Shown: one piece after another, positions 8,608 through 20,413 of the stretch
Numbering within the stretch: position 1 is the first letter of the stretch
Layout: each line of letters starts with the position of its first letter
DNA from: Burkholderiales bacterium
Lineage (GTDB): Bacteria; Pseudomonadota; Gammaproteobacteria; Burkholderiales; Burkholderiaceae_E
Length of the DNA: 32,297 bases
Direction of reading: 5' to 3'
Assembly (NCBI GenBank): GCA_947463885.1
Contig: CANHUQ010000009.1
Location: 1 to 32,297 of the forward strand
The notes under the pieces: model-generated
Seen by the model: the letters and a program-made list of their open reading frames with translations, nothing else
What the model was told of the DNA's origin: nothing
Database searches by the model: none
Translations under genes and position numbers: made by a program

Positions 8608-10136
8608 ACGAACTGATGTCGATGCTGGGGGGCGGCAGCTCTCTGTGGGTCAGCCTGCTGGGTCTGATTGCGGTCGCGCTCTTCGTTGTACTGGCTTTCA
8701 ACCTGCTGCAGTCGATGCAGCGGCGTCGACGCGAAGCCGCGTTGCATGTCGAGCAGAGCGCGTCGACGACTGAAACGGCCACAGACGCTGCGATTGCAGC
8801 AGGGGCGCGTACATCAGGCGGCGTTGCGCGGCAGGATGGCAGGGTGGAGCCCTCATTGGGCGCCTCCACCGTGCGGGCCAGCGCAGGCGCCAGTGTGCCG
8901 ACTGGCGCACCGGTTCACACCACGGGACGTACCGAGCGGATCGAGCCAGTCTTGTCCGCGGCCTCGAACATCCCGGTGGCGCCTGCGGGGTCGGCGATGC
9001 CGCCCGCTTCCGGCACCCTGATCGAGCGGATGGGTGCCCTGCGCGACACGCTGCCTGCAACCGAACCGTATAGCGAAGGTGCCGGTGGGGCGGTCGCATC
9101 GCGCAGCGCGATCACGCCTTCCGACGCCTACCCGACGCTTGAGTCGCACGCGTCTACTGCGCGCGAGCCCCTGGCGCCTGGCGTCGCGACCGCCCCGACG
9201 CAGGCATCTGGTGTACCCGCACAGGCACCGGGTGCTGTGGCCCAGGCCAACCAGGCCTCCGCTGACCATGACCCGGCGGACACCGCCGCCCCCTCTGCCG
9301 CTGTCGCCCACAACGCGTCTGCTCCAGCCATGTCCACCCAACGTGTGTCGGGTGTGTCAGGTCGCCTTGACCCGCATATCGACTGCATCGTCCAGATCCG
9401 TCTGCCGGCACCGGTGGCGCCCGAGCGCCTGGTGTCAGTAGCCGCCGGTTTGCGCCGTGCGGGCAGCAAGCCGGTATTGGTGGAGGCCGATGGCGGTGCG
9501 GCCGGTTGGCTGGGGCTGCGGGAGGCACGCAGCCCCGTCGACCGCCTGCGGGTCGGTCTGCTGCTGGCCAATCGCCACGGCCCACTCAATGCCGCCGAAT
9601 TCGCTGAGTTTTCCGAGGCGGTGCGCAAATTTTCCGATGCGGTCCACGCACTCGACACCCGCCTGCCCGACATGGCGCCGGTACTTGAACACGCCCGGCA
9701 AGTCGACGAGTTCTGCGCCCAGCTCGACACCATGATCGGTGTCAATGTTCAGACGACCCAGCCGATCACCGAGGCGGGCCTGGCCGAACTGGCTGATGCG
9801 CTCGGGCTGGTGTCGCAGTTGGGGCAGCGTTATGTGCGCCTGAGCGACGACAACGAAGTCTTGTACGCGATGTCGGCCGGCGATCGCGCCGAGCAGATCA
9901 CCTTCCTGCTCGATGTCCCGCGCGCGCCCCAGGCCTGCCAGCCCTGGTCGAACATGGTCGAGTGTGCCAGGCGCTGTGCGCGTGCCACGCAGGGCGTTCT
10001 GATCGACGATGCCCAGCATCCTCTGACCGATGCTGCGGTCGCCGCGGTCGCCCGGCAACTCGAGTCGCATTACAAGGCGCTCGACGCAGCCGGTCTCGCT
10101 GCGGGGTCGCCGGCTGCGGTGCGGGTCTTCAACTGA
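8604..10136 (+). CDS. zipA: ZipA-like FtsZ-binding membrane anchor
   Basis: Probable inner-membrane cell-division protein that ties FtsZ to the membrane. The 510 residues follow the ZipA plan. There is one N-terminal membrane segment (about 13-36, LWVSLLGLIAVALFVVLAF) and then a basic stop, QRRRREA. A long low-complexity linker rich in Ala, Pro, Thr and Ser extends to about 250. A globular C-terminal domain (about 253-505), starting LDPHIDCIVQIRL, resembles the ZipA FtsZ-binding fold. The linker is much longer than in E. coli ZipA (328 residues in total), which is usual in Burkholderiales. The ATG overlaps the smc stop (ATGA), implying coupling. The call rests on architecture and the smc-zipA-ligA order, since this family diverges strongly in sequence. 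Confidence 0.82.
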   Translation: MNELMSMLGGGSSLWVSLLGLIAVALFVVLAFNLLQSMQRRRREAALHVEQSASTTETATDAAIAAGARTSGGVARQDGRVEPSLGASTVRASAGASVPTGAPVHTTGRTERIEPVLSAASNIPVAPAGSAMPPASGTLIERMGALRDTLPATEPYSEGAGGAVASRSAITPSDAYPTLESHASTAREPLAPGVATAPTQASGVPAQAPGAVAQANQASADHDPADTAAPSAAVAHNASAPAMSTQRVSGVSGRLDPHIDCIVQIRLPAPVAPERLVSVAAGLRRAGSKPVLVEADGGAAGWLGLREARSPVDRLRVGLLLANRHGPLNAAEFAEFSEAVRKFSDAVHALDTRLPDMAPVLEHARQVDEFCAQLDTMIGVNVQTTQPITEAGLAELADALGLVSQLGQRYVRLSDDNEVLYAMSAGDRAEQITFLLDVPRAPQACQPWSNMVECARRCARATQGVLIDDAQHPLTDAAVAAVARQLESHYKALDAAGLAAGSPAAVRVFN

Positions 10137-10141
10137 GTTGA

Positions 10142-13226
<3,085 letters not shown>

Positions 13227-13229
13227 GGC

Positions 13230-13982
13230 ATGGACGCGATCATCGGTGGCAGCGGGCTGGCCAAACTGGCGGAACTCGTCGTGGAGCGCCGCGAAGTGGT
13301 GCGCACGCCCTTCGGCGATCCGTCCTGCGCCCTGTCCTTCGGCCGGGTGGGTCAGGCGCCCGTCGTGTTCCTGGCGCGCCACGGCTATGGCCATACCATC
13401 GCACCGCACCAGATCAATTACCGGGCCAATCTGTGGGCGCTGCGCGAAGTAGGCGTGACGCGCATTTTCGCGGTCGCATCGGTCGGTGGCATTCGGGAAG
13501 ACTTCGGTCCGGGCACGATCGCGCTGCCGGATCAGCTCATCGATTACACCTACGGCCGCAAGTCCACGTACTTCGAGGGGCCCGACAACCCGGTCACCCA
13601 TATCGACTTCACCCGCCCTTACGATGAGGCCACACGCCAGGCTCTGATGGCGGGGGCACGCGCGGCGGGCGAGACGGTTGCCCTGGGTGGCACCTATGGC
13701 TGCATGCAGGGCCCCCGCCTTGAAACCGCTGCAGAGATCCGTCGCTTAGACAATGATGGCTGTGATCTGGTGGGCATGACCGGCATGCCCGAGACTGCAC
13801 TGGCGCGCGAATTGGAGCTGCCCTATGCGGTGCTCGCGGTCGTGGTCAACCACGCCGCCGGTCGTGGCGACAGCCGGGAAGCGATTTCGCTGTCTGCAAT
13901 GCAAAACGAACTCACCGATGCCATGGCGCGGGTGCGCCGCATTCTGGTCTCGACGCTCAATCGGTCAGTCGCAACCGGCTAG
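13230..13982 (+). CDS. mtnP: S-methyl-5'-thioinosine/thioadenosine phosphorylase family (PNP class II)
   Basis: Trimeric purine-nucleoside phosphorylase-type enzyme that phosphorolyses a methylthio-nucleoside during methionine/purine salvage. The 250 residues start with AIIGGSGLAKL. They include the phosphate-binding LARHGYGHTIAPHQINYRAN, ASVGGI, the THIDFTRPYD segment, QGPRLETAAEI and GMTGMPETALARELELPYA. Near the C-terminus it has VVNHAAG where MTA phosphorylases carry a DYD-type motif. This favours the methylthioinosine-specific subgroup described in Pseudomonas aeruginosa (PA3004) over true MTA phosphorylase. Substrate choice cannot be settled by eye. The start ATG lies 3 bp after galU, and the family N-terminus supports it despite poor ribosome-site spacing. 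Confidence 0.85.
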   Translation: MDAIIGGSGLAKLAELVVERREVVRTPFGDPSCALSFGRVGQAPVVFLARHGYGHTIAPHQINYRANLWALREVGVTRIFAVASVGGIREDFGPGTIALPDQLIDYTYGRKSTYFEGPDNPVTHIDFTRPYDEATRQALMAGARAAGETVALGGTYGCMQGPRLETAAEIRRLDNDGCDLVGMTGMPETALARELELPYAVLAVVVNHAAGRGDSREAISLSAMQNELTDAMARVRRILVSTLNRSVATG

Positions 13983-13987
13983 CCGCA

Positions 13988-14017
13988 TGAGGGCGCTGGC
14001 CCCACATATCGCCCTCA
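13988..14017. terminator. Inverted repeat between convergent mtnP and glnD
   Basis: TGAGGGCG (13988-13995) and CGCCCTCA (14010-14017) form a perfect 8-bp stem with a 14-nt loop. It occupies nearly all of the 32-bp convergent gap and includes the glnD stop codon. Neither side has a T-run, so it is not a canonical intrinsic terminator. It may act as a bidirectional 3'-end hairpin or a barrier to exonucleases. Confidence 0.4.
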
Positions 14018-16651
14018 GCCTTGCATCACCTCGAGCAGATCGTTTTCCAGCTGAATCTGCTGACGTGCATGGGCCAGCGCCGGGCCGTCGATCAGAAACA
14101 CGTCTTCGGCCCGTTCGCCTAGCGTCATGATGCGTGCAGCCTGCAAATTGATGCCGTGCTGCGCAAGCGTGCGGGCAATGCCATACAGCAATCCGGTCCG
14201 ATCGTTGGCCACCACTGACAGCAGATAGCGGTTGCCGCGCTCATCGGGCCGCAGATCGACCTGCGGCGTGATCGGGAAATAGCGCGAACGTCGGGATGCC
14301 CGACCGCGGACTGGCGTGTCCAGCGGACGGCGGGTGCTCAGTCGCTGCGCGAGTTCCACTTCGACCAGAGACAGGATGTCCCGGTAGTGGCCCGGCTCAG
14401 CGGCACCCGCCAGCGAAGGATCGACCACCAGAAAGCTGTCGAGTGCGCGACCGTGCCGGGTGGTGTGGACGCGTGCGTCCAGCACCGACAGGTTCTTGCT
14501 GTCGAAGTAGCCGCAGATGCGCGCAAAGAGATCGGGCTGATCGGGCAGATAGGCCACCACCTGAAAGCCCTCGCCAAAGGGCGAGACGCGGGTACGCACG
14601 ATCGGCTCATCGGTATCGGGGACGCGATGCAGCACGCGCGTTTGCCAGGCGACATCCTGCGGGTCGGTGCGCAGAAAGTAGCCGATATCGAGTTGCTTCC
14701 AGAAGTCGGCATAGTCTGCGCGGGCGACACCCGCCAGATTGAGCAGACGCATGGCCTCGGCATGACGTGCATCGATATGCGACTCGGGGTCGGCACGGTC
14801 GCCGCTGAGCGTGCGCAGCGTGCTGCGATACAGATCCTCCAGCAGCTTGCTTTTCCAGGCGTTCCAGACTTTGGGGCTGGTGCCGCGGATATCGGCCACC
14901 GTCAGCAGGTACAGCGCAGTCAGGCGGCGCTCCGAGCCCATCCGTTGGGCGAACGCAGCGATCGTATCCGGATCGCTCAGGTCCTGCTTCTGGGCCACCT
15001 GCGACATGGTGAGATGCTCGGTCACCAGAAAGGCCACCAGCTCGCAGTCCTCGCGGCTCAACCCGTGGGCGCGACAGAACCTGCGGGCATCCACGGCACC
15101 CATCGTGGAGTGGTCGCCGCCGCGACCTTTGGCGATGTCATGAAAGAGCGCTGCGATGTACAGCAGCCAGGGCCGCTCAAAACCGGCCATCAACTGGCTG
15201 CAGAACGGGTACTCGTGCGCATGCTCAGCCATCGCGAAGCGGCGCAAATTGCGCACCACCATCAGGATGTGCTGATCGACCGTGTACACATGAAAGAGGT
15301 CATGCTGCATGCGCCCGACGATGCGTCGAAAGGCCGGCAGGTAGCGCCCCAGCACCGACCATTGGTTCATGCGCCGAAGCTGGCGGGTCACCCCGCTGGG
15401 CGCTTGCAACAGGGCCAGGAACGCGGCGCGATTGGCCGGATCGCGACGAAAGGCCGCATCGATGCGGGTGCGGGCCCGCCAGATGGCGCGCAAGGTGCGG
15501 GCACTGATGCCGGTCAGGTTGCCATGAGCTTCCATGGCCAGGAAAGCTCGCAAAATCGCGGCTGGTTCGCGTTCGAAGAGTCCGTCATCGATCGCATCGA
15601 GCAGACCCCGATCATTGCGAAATTCATGGTCGATCGGTGCCTGCGGCCCGGTGTTCTCCGGGAACAGCTCGACTTCCACGCTTTGCAGCAGCAGTGTGGT
15701 GAGCTGGGTGACCGACTTGGCGCACCAGTAATAGCGCTGCATCAGGTGTTCGCTGGCCAGTCGCGCATTGTCCATGTCATGACCCTGCGCACGCGCCACC
15801 TGCGCCTGCAGATCGAAGACCAAACGGTCTTCACGGCGACTGGACACGATATGCAGCCAGGCCCGCGTGGTCATGAGACGTCGCTCATAGCCGGCCAGCA
15901 GGCGCGACTCCGCACGGCTCACGAATCCGCGCTGGGCCAGGGCAGTCCAGCTCTGACCCATGCCCGCAGCCCGGCAGATCCAGCGGATGGATTGCAGGTC
16001 GCGCAGTCCGCCCGGGCTCTCCTTCACGTTGGGCTCGAGGCTGTAGGGCGTGTCCTGATACTTGACATGCCGCTGACGCATCTCGAACAGCTTGGCGTGA
16101 AAAAACGCCCGCGGGTCCATCGCTTTTTTGAGCCGCTCATCGAGCGCCCGGTACAGGCCGCGTTGACCAAAGAGCGGGCGACGCTCAAGCAGACTGGTCT
16201 GCACCGTGATGTCGCCAGCCGACTCGACCAGGCACTCGTCCACCGTGCGCACGCTGTGACCGATTTCCAGACCCAGGTCCCAGCAGGCCCCGATCAGCCG
16301 CTCGATGCGGGCAGCGCGCTCGGGGTCTTCATGCGCAGGCACCAGCAGCAGCAGATCGACATCGGAGTGCGGCATGAGTTCGCCGCGCCCATAGCCGCCC
16401 ACGGCGACCAGGCAGCAACTGGCATGTAGCGCGCTGTCATCCCACAGTGAGCGCAGCGCCCGATCGGTCAGCCGCACCAGTCGGCTGGCCAGCTGGCGTA
16501 CATCCGGCTTCAGGCGAAAGGCATCAAGAAGTTGTGTACGCTCCTGACGCAATACGGCACGGCTCATCGCTGGCGCCGCGCCCTCAGCCAGCTCAGCGCC
16601 CAACCCGGACGGTGGAGTCTTCAAGTCAGTGCTCGTGGGGTGGCGGCTCAC
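14015..16651 (-). CDS. glnD: Bifunctional [protein-PII] uridylyltransferase / uridylyl-removing enzyme
   Basis: Nitrogen sensor that uridylylates PII proteins when glutamine is low and removes UMP when it is high. The 878 residues contain all expected domains. The nucleotidyltransferase motif is GGYGRGELMPHSDVDLLL (85-102) with catalytic D97/D99. A helical linker carries YSLEPNVKESPGGLRDLQ. The HD hydrolase domain has FHDIAKGRGGDHS around residue 503. Two C-terminal ACT domains (about 690-750 and 800-870, the latter with VVANDRTGLLYGIART) bind glutamine. The start used here is GTG at 16651, 24 bp after the map stop. An ATG at 16567 (MSRAVLRQERTQ) is a real alternative, because the 28 residues before it look like unstructured sequence. 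Confidence 0.96.
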   Translation of the reverse strand: MSRHPTSTDLKTPPSGLGAELAEGAAPAMSRAVLRQERTQLLDAFRLKPDVRQLASRLVRLTDRALRSLWDDSALHASCCLVAVGGYGRGELMPHSDVDLLLLVPAHEDPERAARIERLIGACWDLGLEIGHSVRTVDECLVESAGDITVQTSLLERRPLFGQRGLYRALDERLKKAMDPRAFFHAKLFEMRQRHVKYQDTPYSLEPNVKESPGGLRDLQSIRWICRAAGMGQSWTALAQRGFVSRAESRLLAGYERRLMTTRAWLHIVSSRREDRLVFDLQAQVARAQGHDMDNARLASEHLMQRYYWCAKSVTQLTTLLLQSVEVELFPENTGPQAPIDHEFRNDRGLLDAIDDGLFEREPAAILRAFLAMEAHGNLTGISARTLRAIWRARTRIDAAFRRDPANRAAFLALLQAPSGVTRQLRRMNQWSVLGRYLPAFRRIVGRMQHDLFHVYTVDQHILMVVRNLRRFAMAEHAHEYPFCSQLMAGFERPWLLYIAALFHDIAKGRGGDHSTMGAVDARRFCRAHGLSREDCELVAFLVTEHLTMSQVAQKQDLSDPDTIAAFAQRMGSERRLTALYLLTVADIRGTSPKVWNAWKSKLLEDLYRSTLRTLSGDRADPESHIDARHAEAMRLLNLAGVARADYADFWKQLDIGYFLRTDPQDVAWQTRVLHRVPDTDEPIVRTRVSPFGEGFQVVAYLPDQPDLFARICGYFDSKNLSVLDARVHTTRHGRALDSFLVVDPSLAGAAEPGHYRDILSLVEVELAQRLSTRRPLDTPVRGRASRRSRYFPITPQVDLRPDERGNRYLLSVVANDRTGLLYGIARTLAQHGINLQAARIMTLGERAEDVFLIDGPALAHARQQIQLENDLLEVMQG

Positions 16652-16675
16652 TGCCTGCGGCGCGCGGGACAGCGC

Positions 16676-17485
16676 TTAAGCGGCTGCAGGCAACCGTTGC
16701 GGGCGGCTTGGGCATCCGCTGGACACCGTGAGCACATCGTGGCCGGTTTCGGTCACCAGCACGGTGTGCTCCCACTGCGCAGACAAGCTATGGTCCTTGG
16801 TGACGATGGTCCAACCGTCGGCCAGCTCGCGAATCTCGCGCCGACCGGCGTTGATCATGGGCTCGATGGTGAAGATCATCCCCGGCACCAGAAGCTCGCC
16901 GGCGCCCGGTCGCCCGTAATGCAGGACCTGCGGTTCTTCATGGAACTTGCGCCCGATCCCGTGCCCGCAGAACTCCCGCACGATGGAAAAGCCGAGTGCC
17001 TCGGCATGACGCTGAATGGCGTGCCCGATATCGCCCAGCGTGGCCCCGGGGCGCACCTGATCAATGCCGAGCCACATGCATTCAAAGCTCACTTCACTGA
17101 GCCGGCGGGCCGCGATCGACGGCTCGCCCACCGAAAACATCCGACTGGTGTCGCCGTGAAAGCCATCCTTGATGACCGTGATATCGATATTCAGCACGTC
17201 GCCATGCTTGAGCACCTTGTCGCCGGGGATGCCGTGGCAGACCTGGTGGTTCACCGAGGTGCAGATGGATTTGGGGAAGGGGCGATACCCAGGCGGCGCG
17301 TAATTGAGCGGGGCCGGGATGGTTTGCTGCACCTCGACCATGTATTGATGGCATAAGGTGTCGAGCGCGCCGGTGGTGATCCCGGGGCGCACGTGGGGCG
17401 CGATGTAGTCGAGCACCTCGGAGGCCAGGCGGCAAGCGACACGCATCGCCGCAATCTCTTCTTCCGTCTTCAGGGTGATCGTCAT
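16676..17485 (-). CDS. map: Type I methionine aminopeptidase
   Basis: Removes N-terminal methionine from nascent proteins; an essential dinuclear metalloenzyme. The 269 residues from ATG at 17485 (MTITLKTEEEI) match type I length. The frame is open far upstream, but that part falls in the rpsB control region and has no homology. The full metal/catalytic set is visible: H84 in VCHGIPG, D101 and D112 in LNIDIT and HGDTSRMF, H175 in FCGHGIGRKFHEEP, E208 in FTIEPMI and E239 in AQWEHTV. It precedes glnD on the same strand and diverges from rpsB, an arrangement shared with E. coli. Confidence 0.98.
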   Translation of the reverse strand: MTITLKTEEEIAAMRVACRLASEVLDYIAPHVRPGITTGALDTLCHQYMVEVQQTIPAPLNYAPPGYRPFPKSICTSVNHQVCHGIPGDKVLKHGDVLNIDITVIKDGFHGDTSRMFSVGEPSIAARRLSEVSFECMWLGIDQVRPGATLGDIGHAIQRHAEALGFSIVREFCGHGIGRKFHEEPQVLHYGRPGAGELLVPGMIFTIEPMINAGRREIRELADGWTIVTKDHSLSAQWEHTVLVTETGHDVLTVSSGCPSRPQRLPAAA

Positions 17486-17490
17486 CGAAC

Positions 17491-17520
17491 TTGCCGCTAA
17501 CTGGTTGTTCAGGCTATGAT
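17491..17520 (+). promoter_or_regulatory. Candidate sigma-70 promoter for rpsB
   Basis: TTGCCG (17491-17496, four of six to consensus) and TATGAT (17515-17520, five of six) are separated by 18 bp, predicting a start near 17527. Its -10 shares two bases with the divergent map -10. Motif match only. Confidence 0.45.
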
Positions 17521-17524
17521 TATA
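17519..17524 (-). promoter_or_regulatory. Candidate -10 element for map (perfect TATAAT)
   Basis: The minus strand reads TATAAT at 17524-17519, which would start transcription near 17512 and give a leader of about 27 nt to the map ATG. No good -35 hexamer is present at 16-18 bp. TTGAGT occurs but only 11 bp upstream, too close for normal use. Confidence 0.4.
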
Positions 17525-17840
17525 GGCTTGCCTGGACTCAATCGGCCCAGATGACCCGCTGCAGTGAAACGCCTTAGGCGTGCTCTGCGAAGGGTGGGGT
17601 CGGCAGGTCTCGGGCAAACAACCGGCGGCGTCGCAGTGTGTGGCGTGTCCGGAATCAGGTGCGCAGATGCGCCGCGTTGGTCTCATGCAAGGTGCATGCA
17701 GGCAGCGCGGAGCGGGTGGTGGTCCCCAGGCAAATCGCCATGGATCCACCGACTGCGGGATGTCCCGAGGGTGCATGGCTGTTGGCCGTGTTCGGGCGCC
17801 CGGCACAGCGCCAGACTCAACCCTTATGGAGTGAAGCGTC

Positions 17841-18584
17841 ATGTCAACCATGCGTCAGATGTTGGAAGCGGGTGTGCATTTCGGGCACCAGACCCGTTTC
17901 TGGAACCCCAAGATGGCCCCCTATATCTTTGGCCATCGCAACAAGATTCACATCGTCAATCTTGAGAAAACCCTGGTCATGTACCAGGACGCCATGAAAT
18001 ACATGCGCCAGCTTGCGGCCAATCGCGGCACCGTGCTGTTCGTGGGCACCAAGCGCCAGGCCCGTGAAATCGTAGCCCAGGAAGCTCGTCGCGCCGGCAT
18101 GCCGTTTGTGGACGAGCGCTGGCTCGGCGGCATGCTCACTAACTTCAAGACGGTCAAGACCTCGATCAAGCGCCTGCGCGACATGGAAACCACCATCGCC
18201 GAAGGCGGTGTCGAGCGCCTGTCGAAAAAGGAAGCGCTGCTGTTTGGCCGTGAACTCGAAAAGCTGAACAAATCGATCGGCGGCATCAAGGACATGAACG
18301 GCCTGCCTGACGCGCTGTTCGTGATCGACGTGGGCTACCACAAGATCGCCATCACCGAAGCCGTGAAGCTCGGCATTCCGGTGATCGGTGTGGTCGATAC
18401 CAACCATTCCCCGGCTGGCATCGATTACATCATTCCGGGCAACGACGACTCGGGCAAAGCCATCCAGCTTTACGCTGAGGGCGCAGCCGACGCCATCCTC
18501 GCGGGCCGTGCCAACGCGCTCGAAGAAGTGGTGAAGGGCGTGGGCGGCGAGGAATTCGTCGAAGTCGAATCCGAGGAAGCGTAA
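17841..18584 (+). CDS. rpsB: 30S ribosomal protein S2
   Basis: Small-subunit ribosomal protein that binds late between the head and body of the 30S and recruits S1. The 247 residues align throughout with S2. The start is [22 protein letters not shown] (read from residue 4, shown here as the motif ends). Landmarks are [55 protein letters not shown] and [13 protein letters not shown]. An acidic C-terminal tail ends in EVESEEA. ATG at 17841 with GGAG 9 nt upstream. It forms the standard rpsB-tsf pair, 11 bp from tsf, and is divergent from map. Confidence 0.99.
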   Translation: MSTMRQMLEAGVHFGHQTRFWNPKMAPYIFGHRNKIHIVNLEKTLVMYQDAMKYMRQLAANRGTVLFVGTKRQAREIVAQEARRAGMPFVDERWLGGMLTNFKTVKTSIKRLRDMETTIAEGGVERLSKKEALLFGRELEKLNKSIGGIKDMNGLPDALFVIDVGYHKIAITEAVKLGIPVIGVVDTNHSPAGIDYIIPGNDDSGKAIQLYAEGAADAILAGRANALEEVVKGVGGEEFVEVESEEA

Positions 18585-18595
18585 GGAACACACAG

Positions 18596-19486
18596 ATGGC
18601 TGAAATCACCGCATCGATGGTGAAAGATCTGCGCGAGAAAACCGACGCGCCGATGATGGAATGCAAGAAAGCGCTGACCGAAGCGGACGGCGATATGGCC
18701 AAGGCCGAGGAAATCCTGCGCGTCAAGCTGGGCAATAAAGCCAGTAAGGCGGCTTCTCGGGTGACCGCTGAAGGCATCGTGGGCGTGCATATCGCGGCCG
18801 ACGGCAAAACCGGCGCCATGGTCGAACTCAACTGCGAAACCGATTTCGTCGCCAAAAACGACGACTTCCAGGGATTCGCCAAGTCGGTCGCTGCACTGAT
18901 CGCGACGGCTGCGCCGGCCGATGTCGAGGCCCTCTCGGGGCTCACGCTCGACGGCGTGTCGGTCGAAGAGCGTCGCAAGGCACTGATCGGCAAGATCGGC
19001 GAAAACATGACCGTGCGCCGCTTCGTGCGCGTGGCGGCCAAGGGCAAGGCGCTGAGTTACGTGCACGGCGGCTCGCGCATTGGCGTGCTGGTTGATGTCG
19101 AAGGTGGCGATGACACCCTTGGCAAAGACCTGGCCATGCAGATCGCAGCCTCCAAGCCGGTGTCCCTCGACCGTTCGGGTGTGCCCGACGATCTGATCGA
19201 GAAAGAGCGCTCTATCGCCACGCAAAAGGCAGCCGAATCCGGCAAGCCAGCCGACATCATTGCCAAGATGGTCGAAGGCACGGTGCAGAAGTACCTGAAA
19301 GAGGTCACGCTGCTGGGCCAACCGTTTGTCAAGGACGACAAGCAAACGGTGGAGCAATTGCTCAAGGCGCGTGCGGCGAAAGTGCATGCGTTCACGCTGT
19401 ATGTGGTGGGCGAGGGCATCGAGAAGAAGCAGTCCGACTTCGCTGCAGAGGTGGCCGCGCAAGCCGCTGCGGCGGCGGCTCGCTGA
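18596..19486 (+). CDS. tsf: Translation elongation factor Ts
   Basis: Guanine-nucleotide exchange factor that releases GDP from EF-Tu. The 296 residues are close to the normal bacterial length. The N-terminal UBA-like domain reads [20 protein letters not shown]. The core has the EF-Tu contact motif as [14 protein letters not shown] (TDFV at about 84-87), and the C-terminal subdomain ends with a helical, alanine-rich tail. An AAGGA sits just before the ATG. Co-transcription with rpsB is expected from the 11-bp gap, and the strong hairpin downstream marks the end of this operon. Confidence 0.99.
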   Translation: MAEITASMVKDLREKTDAPMMECKKALTEADGDMAKAEEILRVKLGNKASKAASRVTAEGIVGVHIAADGKTGAMVELNCETDFVAKNDDFQGFAKSVAALIATAAPADVEALSGLTLDGVSVEERRKALIGKIGENMTVRRFVRVAAKGKALSYVHGGSRIGVLVDVEGGDDTLGKDLAMQIAASKPVSLDRSGVPDDLIEKERSIATQKAAESGKPADIIAKMVEGTVQKYLKEVTLLGQPFVKDDKQTVEQLLKARAAKVHAFTLYVVGEGIEKKQSDFAAEVAAQAAAAAAR

Positions 19487-19521
19487 CCGGACGGAGCCAC
19501 GCAGCCGCCTCGCGCCGCCTG

Positions 19522-19568
19522 CCTGTGCAGCGCGGCGCAATTTGGGGCGCTGCGCAGGAGGGTTTTTT
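19522..19568 (+). terminator. Strong Rho-independent terminator after tsf
   Basis: The 5' arm CCTGTGCAGCGC (19522-19533) pairs over 12 positions with the 3' arm GCGCTGCGCAGG (19547-19558), with one G-T wobble and a 13-nt loop. AGGG and six T residues (19563-19568) follow. The four-base gap before the T-run may be partly closed by extra pairing with CCTG just upstream of the 5' arm. It separates rpsB-tsf from the pyrH series. Confidence 0.85.
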
Positions 19569-19673
19569 CGGCCAGAATCTGCTTACCGAACCGTGGTTGC
19601 CGGCCGGGTGTGTGCCCCGTCAGCAACGACGGTCCCCCGAACAGCCGTCCCTCGAGTAGAGAGTCCAATACCG

Positions 19674-20396
19674 ATGAATGCCGCGAGCACCCCGTACAAA
19701 CGCGTTCTGCTCAAGCTCTCTGGCGAAGCCCTGATGGGCGATGATGCTTACGGCATCAACGCCGCCACGCTGCAAGGCATGGTCGGCCAAATCCGCGAGG
19801 CCGTCTCTCTGGGGACTGAACTGGCCGTCGTCATCGGCGGGGGCAATATTTTTCGCGGTGTGGCCTTGGGCTCCACGGGCATGGACCGTGCGACTGCCGA
19901 CTACATGGGGATGCTGGCCACCGTCATGAATGCGCTGGCCCTTCAGGATGCGCTGCGTGTGGCTGGCGTACCCGCCCGCGTTCAATCGGCGCTCAAGATC
20001 GAGCAGGTTGTCGAGCCCTACATCCGCCCCAAGGCGCTGCGCTATCTCGAAGAAGGCAAGGTGGTGATCTTCGCCGCGGGCACCGGCAATCCCTTCTTCA
20101 CCACCGACACCGCGGCCGCCTTGCGTGGCGCCGAGATGGGTGCGCAGGTCGTGCTCAAGGCCACCAAGGTTGACGGTGTGTACACCGCCGATCCCATGCT
20201 CGACGCTGCCGCCACACGCTACAAGACCATCAGTTTCGATGAGGCCATCGGTCGCAACCTGAAGGTGATGGACGCCACCGCGTTCGCCCTGTGTCGCGAC
20301 CAGAAGCTGCCCATTAAGGTGTTTTCGATCTTCAAGCAGGGCGCACTGAGGCGCGTCTTGCTCGGTGAAGACGAGGGCACCATGGTGCATGTCTGA
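19674..20396 (+). CDS. pyrH: UMP kinase
   Basis: Phosphorylates UMP to UDP, essential for pyrimidine nucleotides; a hexameric amino-acid-kinase-family enzyme controlled by GTP and UTP. The ATG at 19674 gives 240 residues, the standard size. The frame is open upstream through the tsf terminator but is non-coding there. Landmarks are [15 protein letters not shown], the nucleotide-binding [50 protein letters not shown] and [14 protein letters not shown]. It lies 187 bp after tsf across a terminator, so it should have its own promoter, though none is obvious. frr follows by 17 bp. Confidence 0.98.
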   Translation: MNAASTPYKRVLLKLSGEALMGDDAYGINAATLQGMVGQIREAVSLGTELAVVIGGGNIFRGVALGSTGMDRATADYMGMLATVMNALALQDALRVAGVPARVQSALKIEQVVEPYIRPKALRYLEEGKVVIFAAGTGNPFFTTDTAAALRGAEMGAQVVLKATKVDGVYTADPMLDAAATRYKTISFDEAIGRNLKVMDATAFALCRDQKLPIKVFSIFKQGALRRVLLGEDEGTMVHV

Positions 20397-20413
20397 CCCG
20401 AGGTTCAAACACC

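Larger units (their letters stand above)
17486..17840 (+). promoter_or_regulatory. map/rpsB divergent region with long structured rpsB leader
   Basis: 355 bp without a convincing gene. If rpsB starts near 17527, its leader is about 314 nt. The leader has several hairpins: GGTGGTCC/GGATCCACC (17718-17725 with 17742-17750, one bulged T), CGGG/CCCG (17756-17767), and a bulged stem near the start codon at about 17783-17813 around CGGGCGCCCG. Ribosomal protein S2 is known to repress its own operon through the rpsB leader in enterobacteria. Whether this leader uses the same fold is not shown here. A ribosome-binding GGAG sits 9 nt before the rpsB ATG. Confidence 0.5.

Noticed and set aside
14387-16429. 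680-codon plus-strand frame opposite glnD
   Set aside because: It mirrors the glnD coding frame. The His/Gln/Ala/Gly-rich translation has no domain, while glnD is fully conserved.
17667-17834. Small open frame in the rpsB leader ending just before the rpsB ATG
   Set aside because: It has no ribosome-binding site, no domain and Gly/Arg/Cys-rich noise composition. A hairpin leader explains the region better.
17486-17851. N-terminal extension of map by 122 codons
   Set aside because: It would run through the divergent promoter region into rpsB. Methionine aminopeptidase homology starts at 17485.
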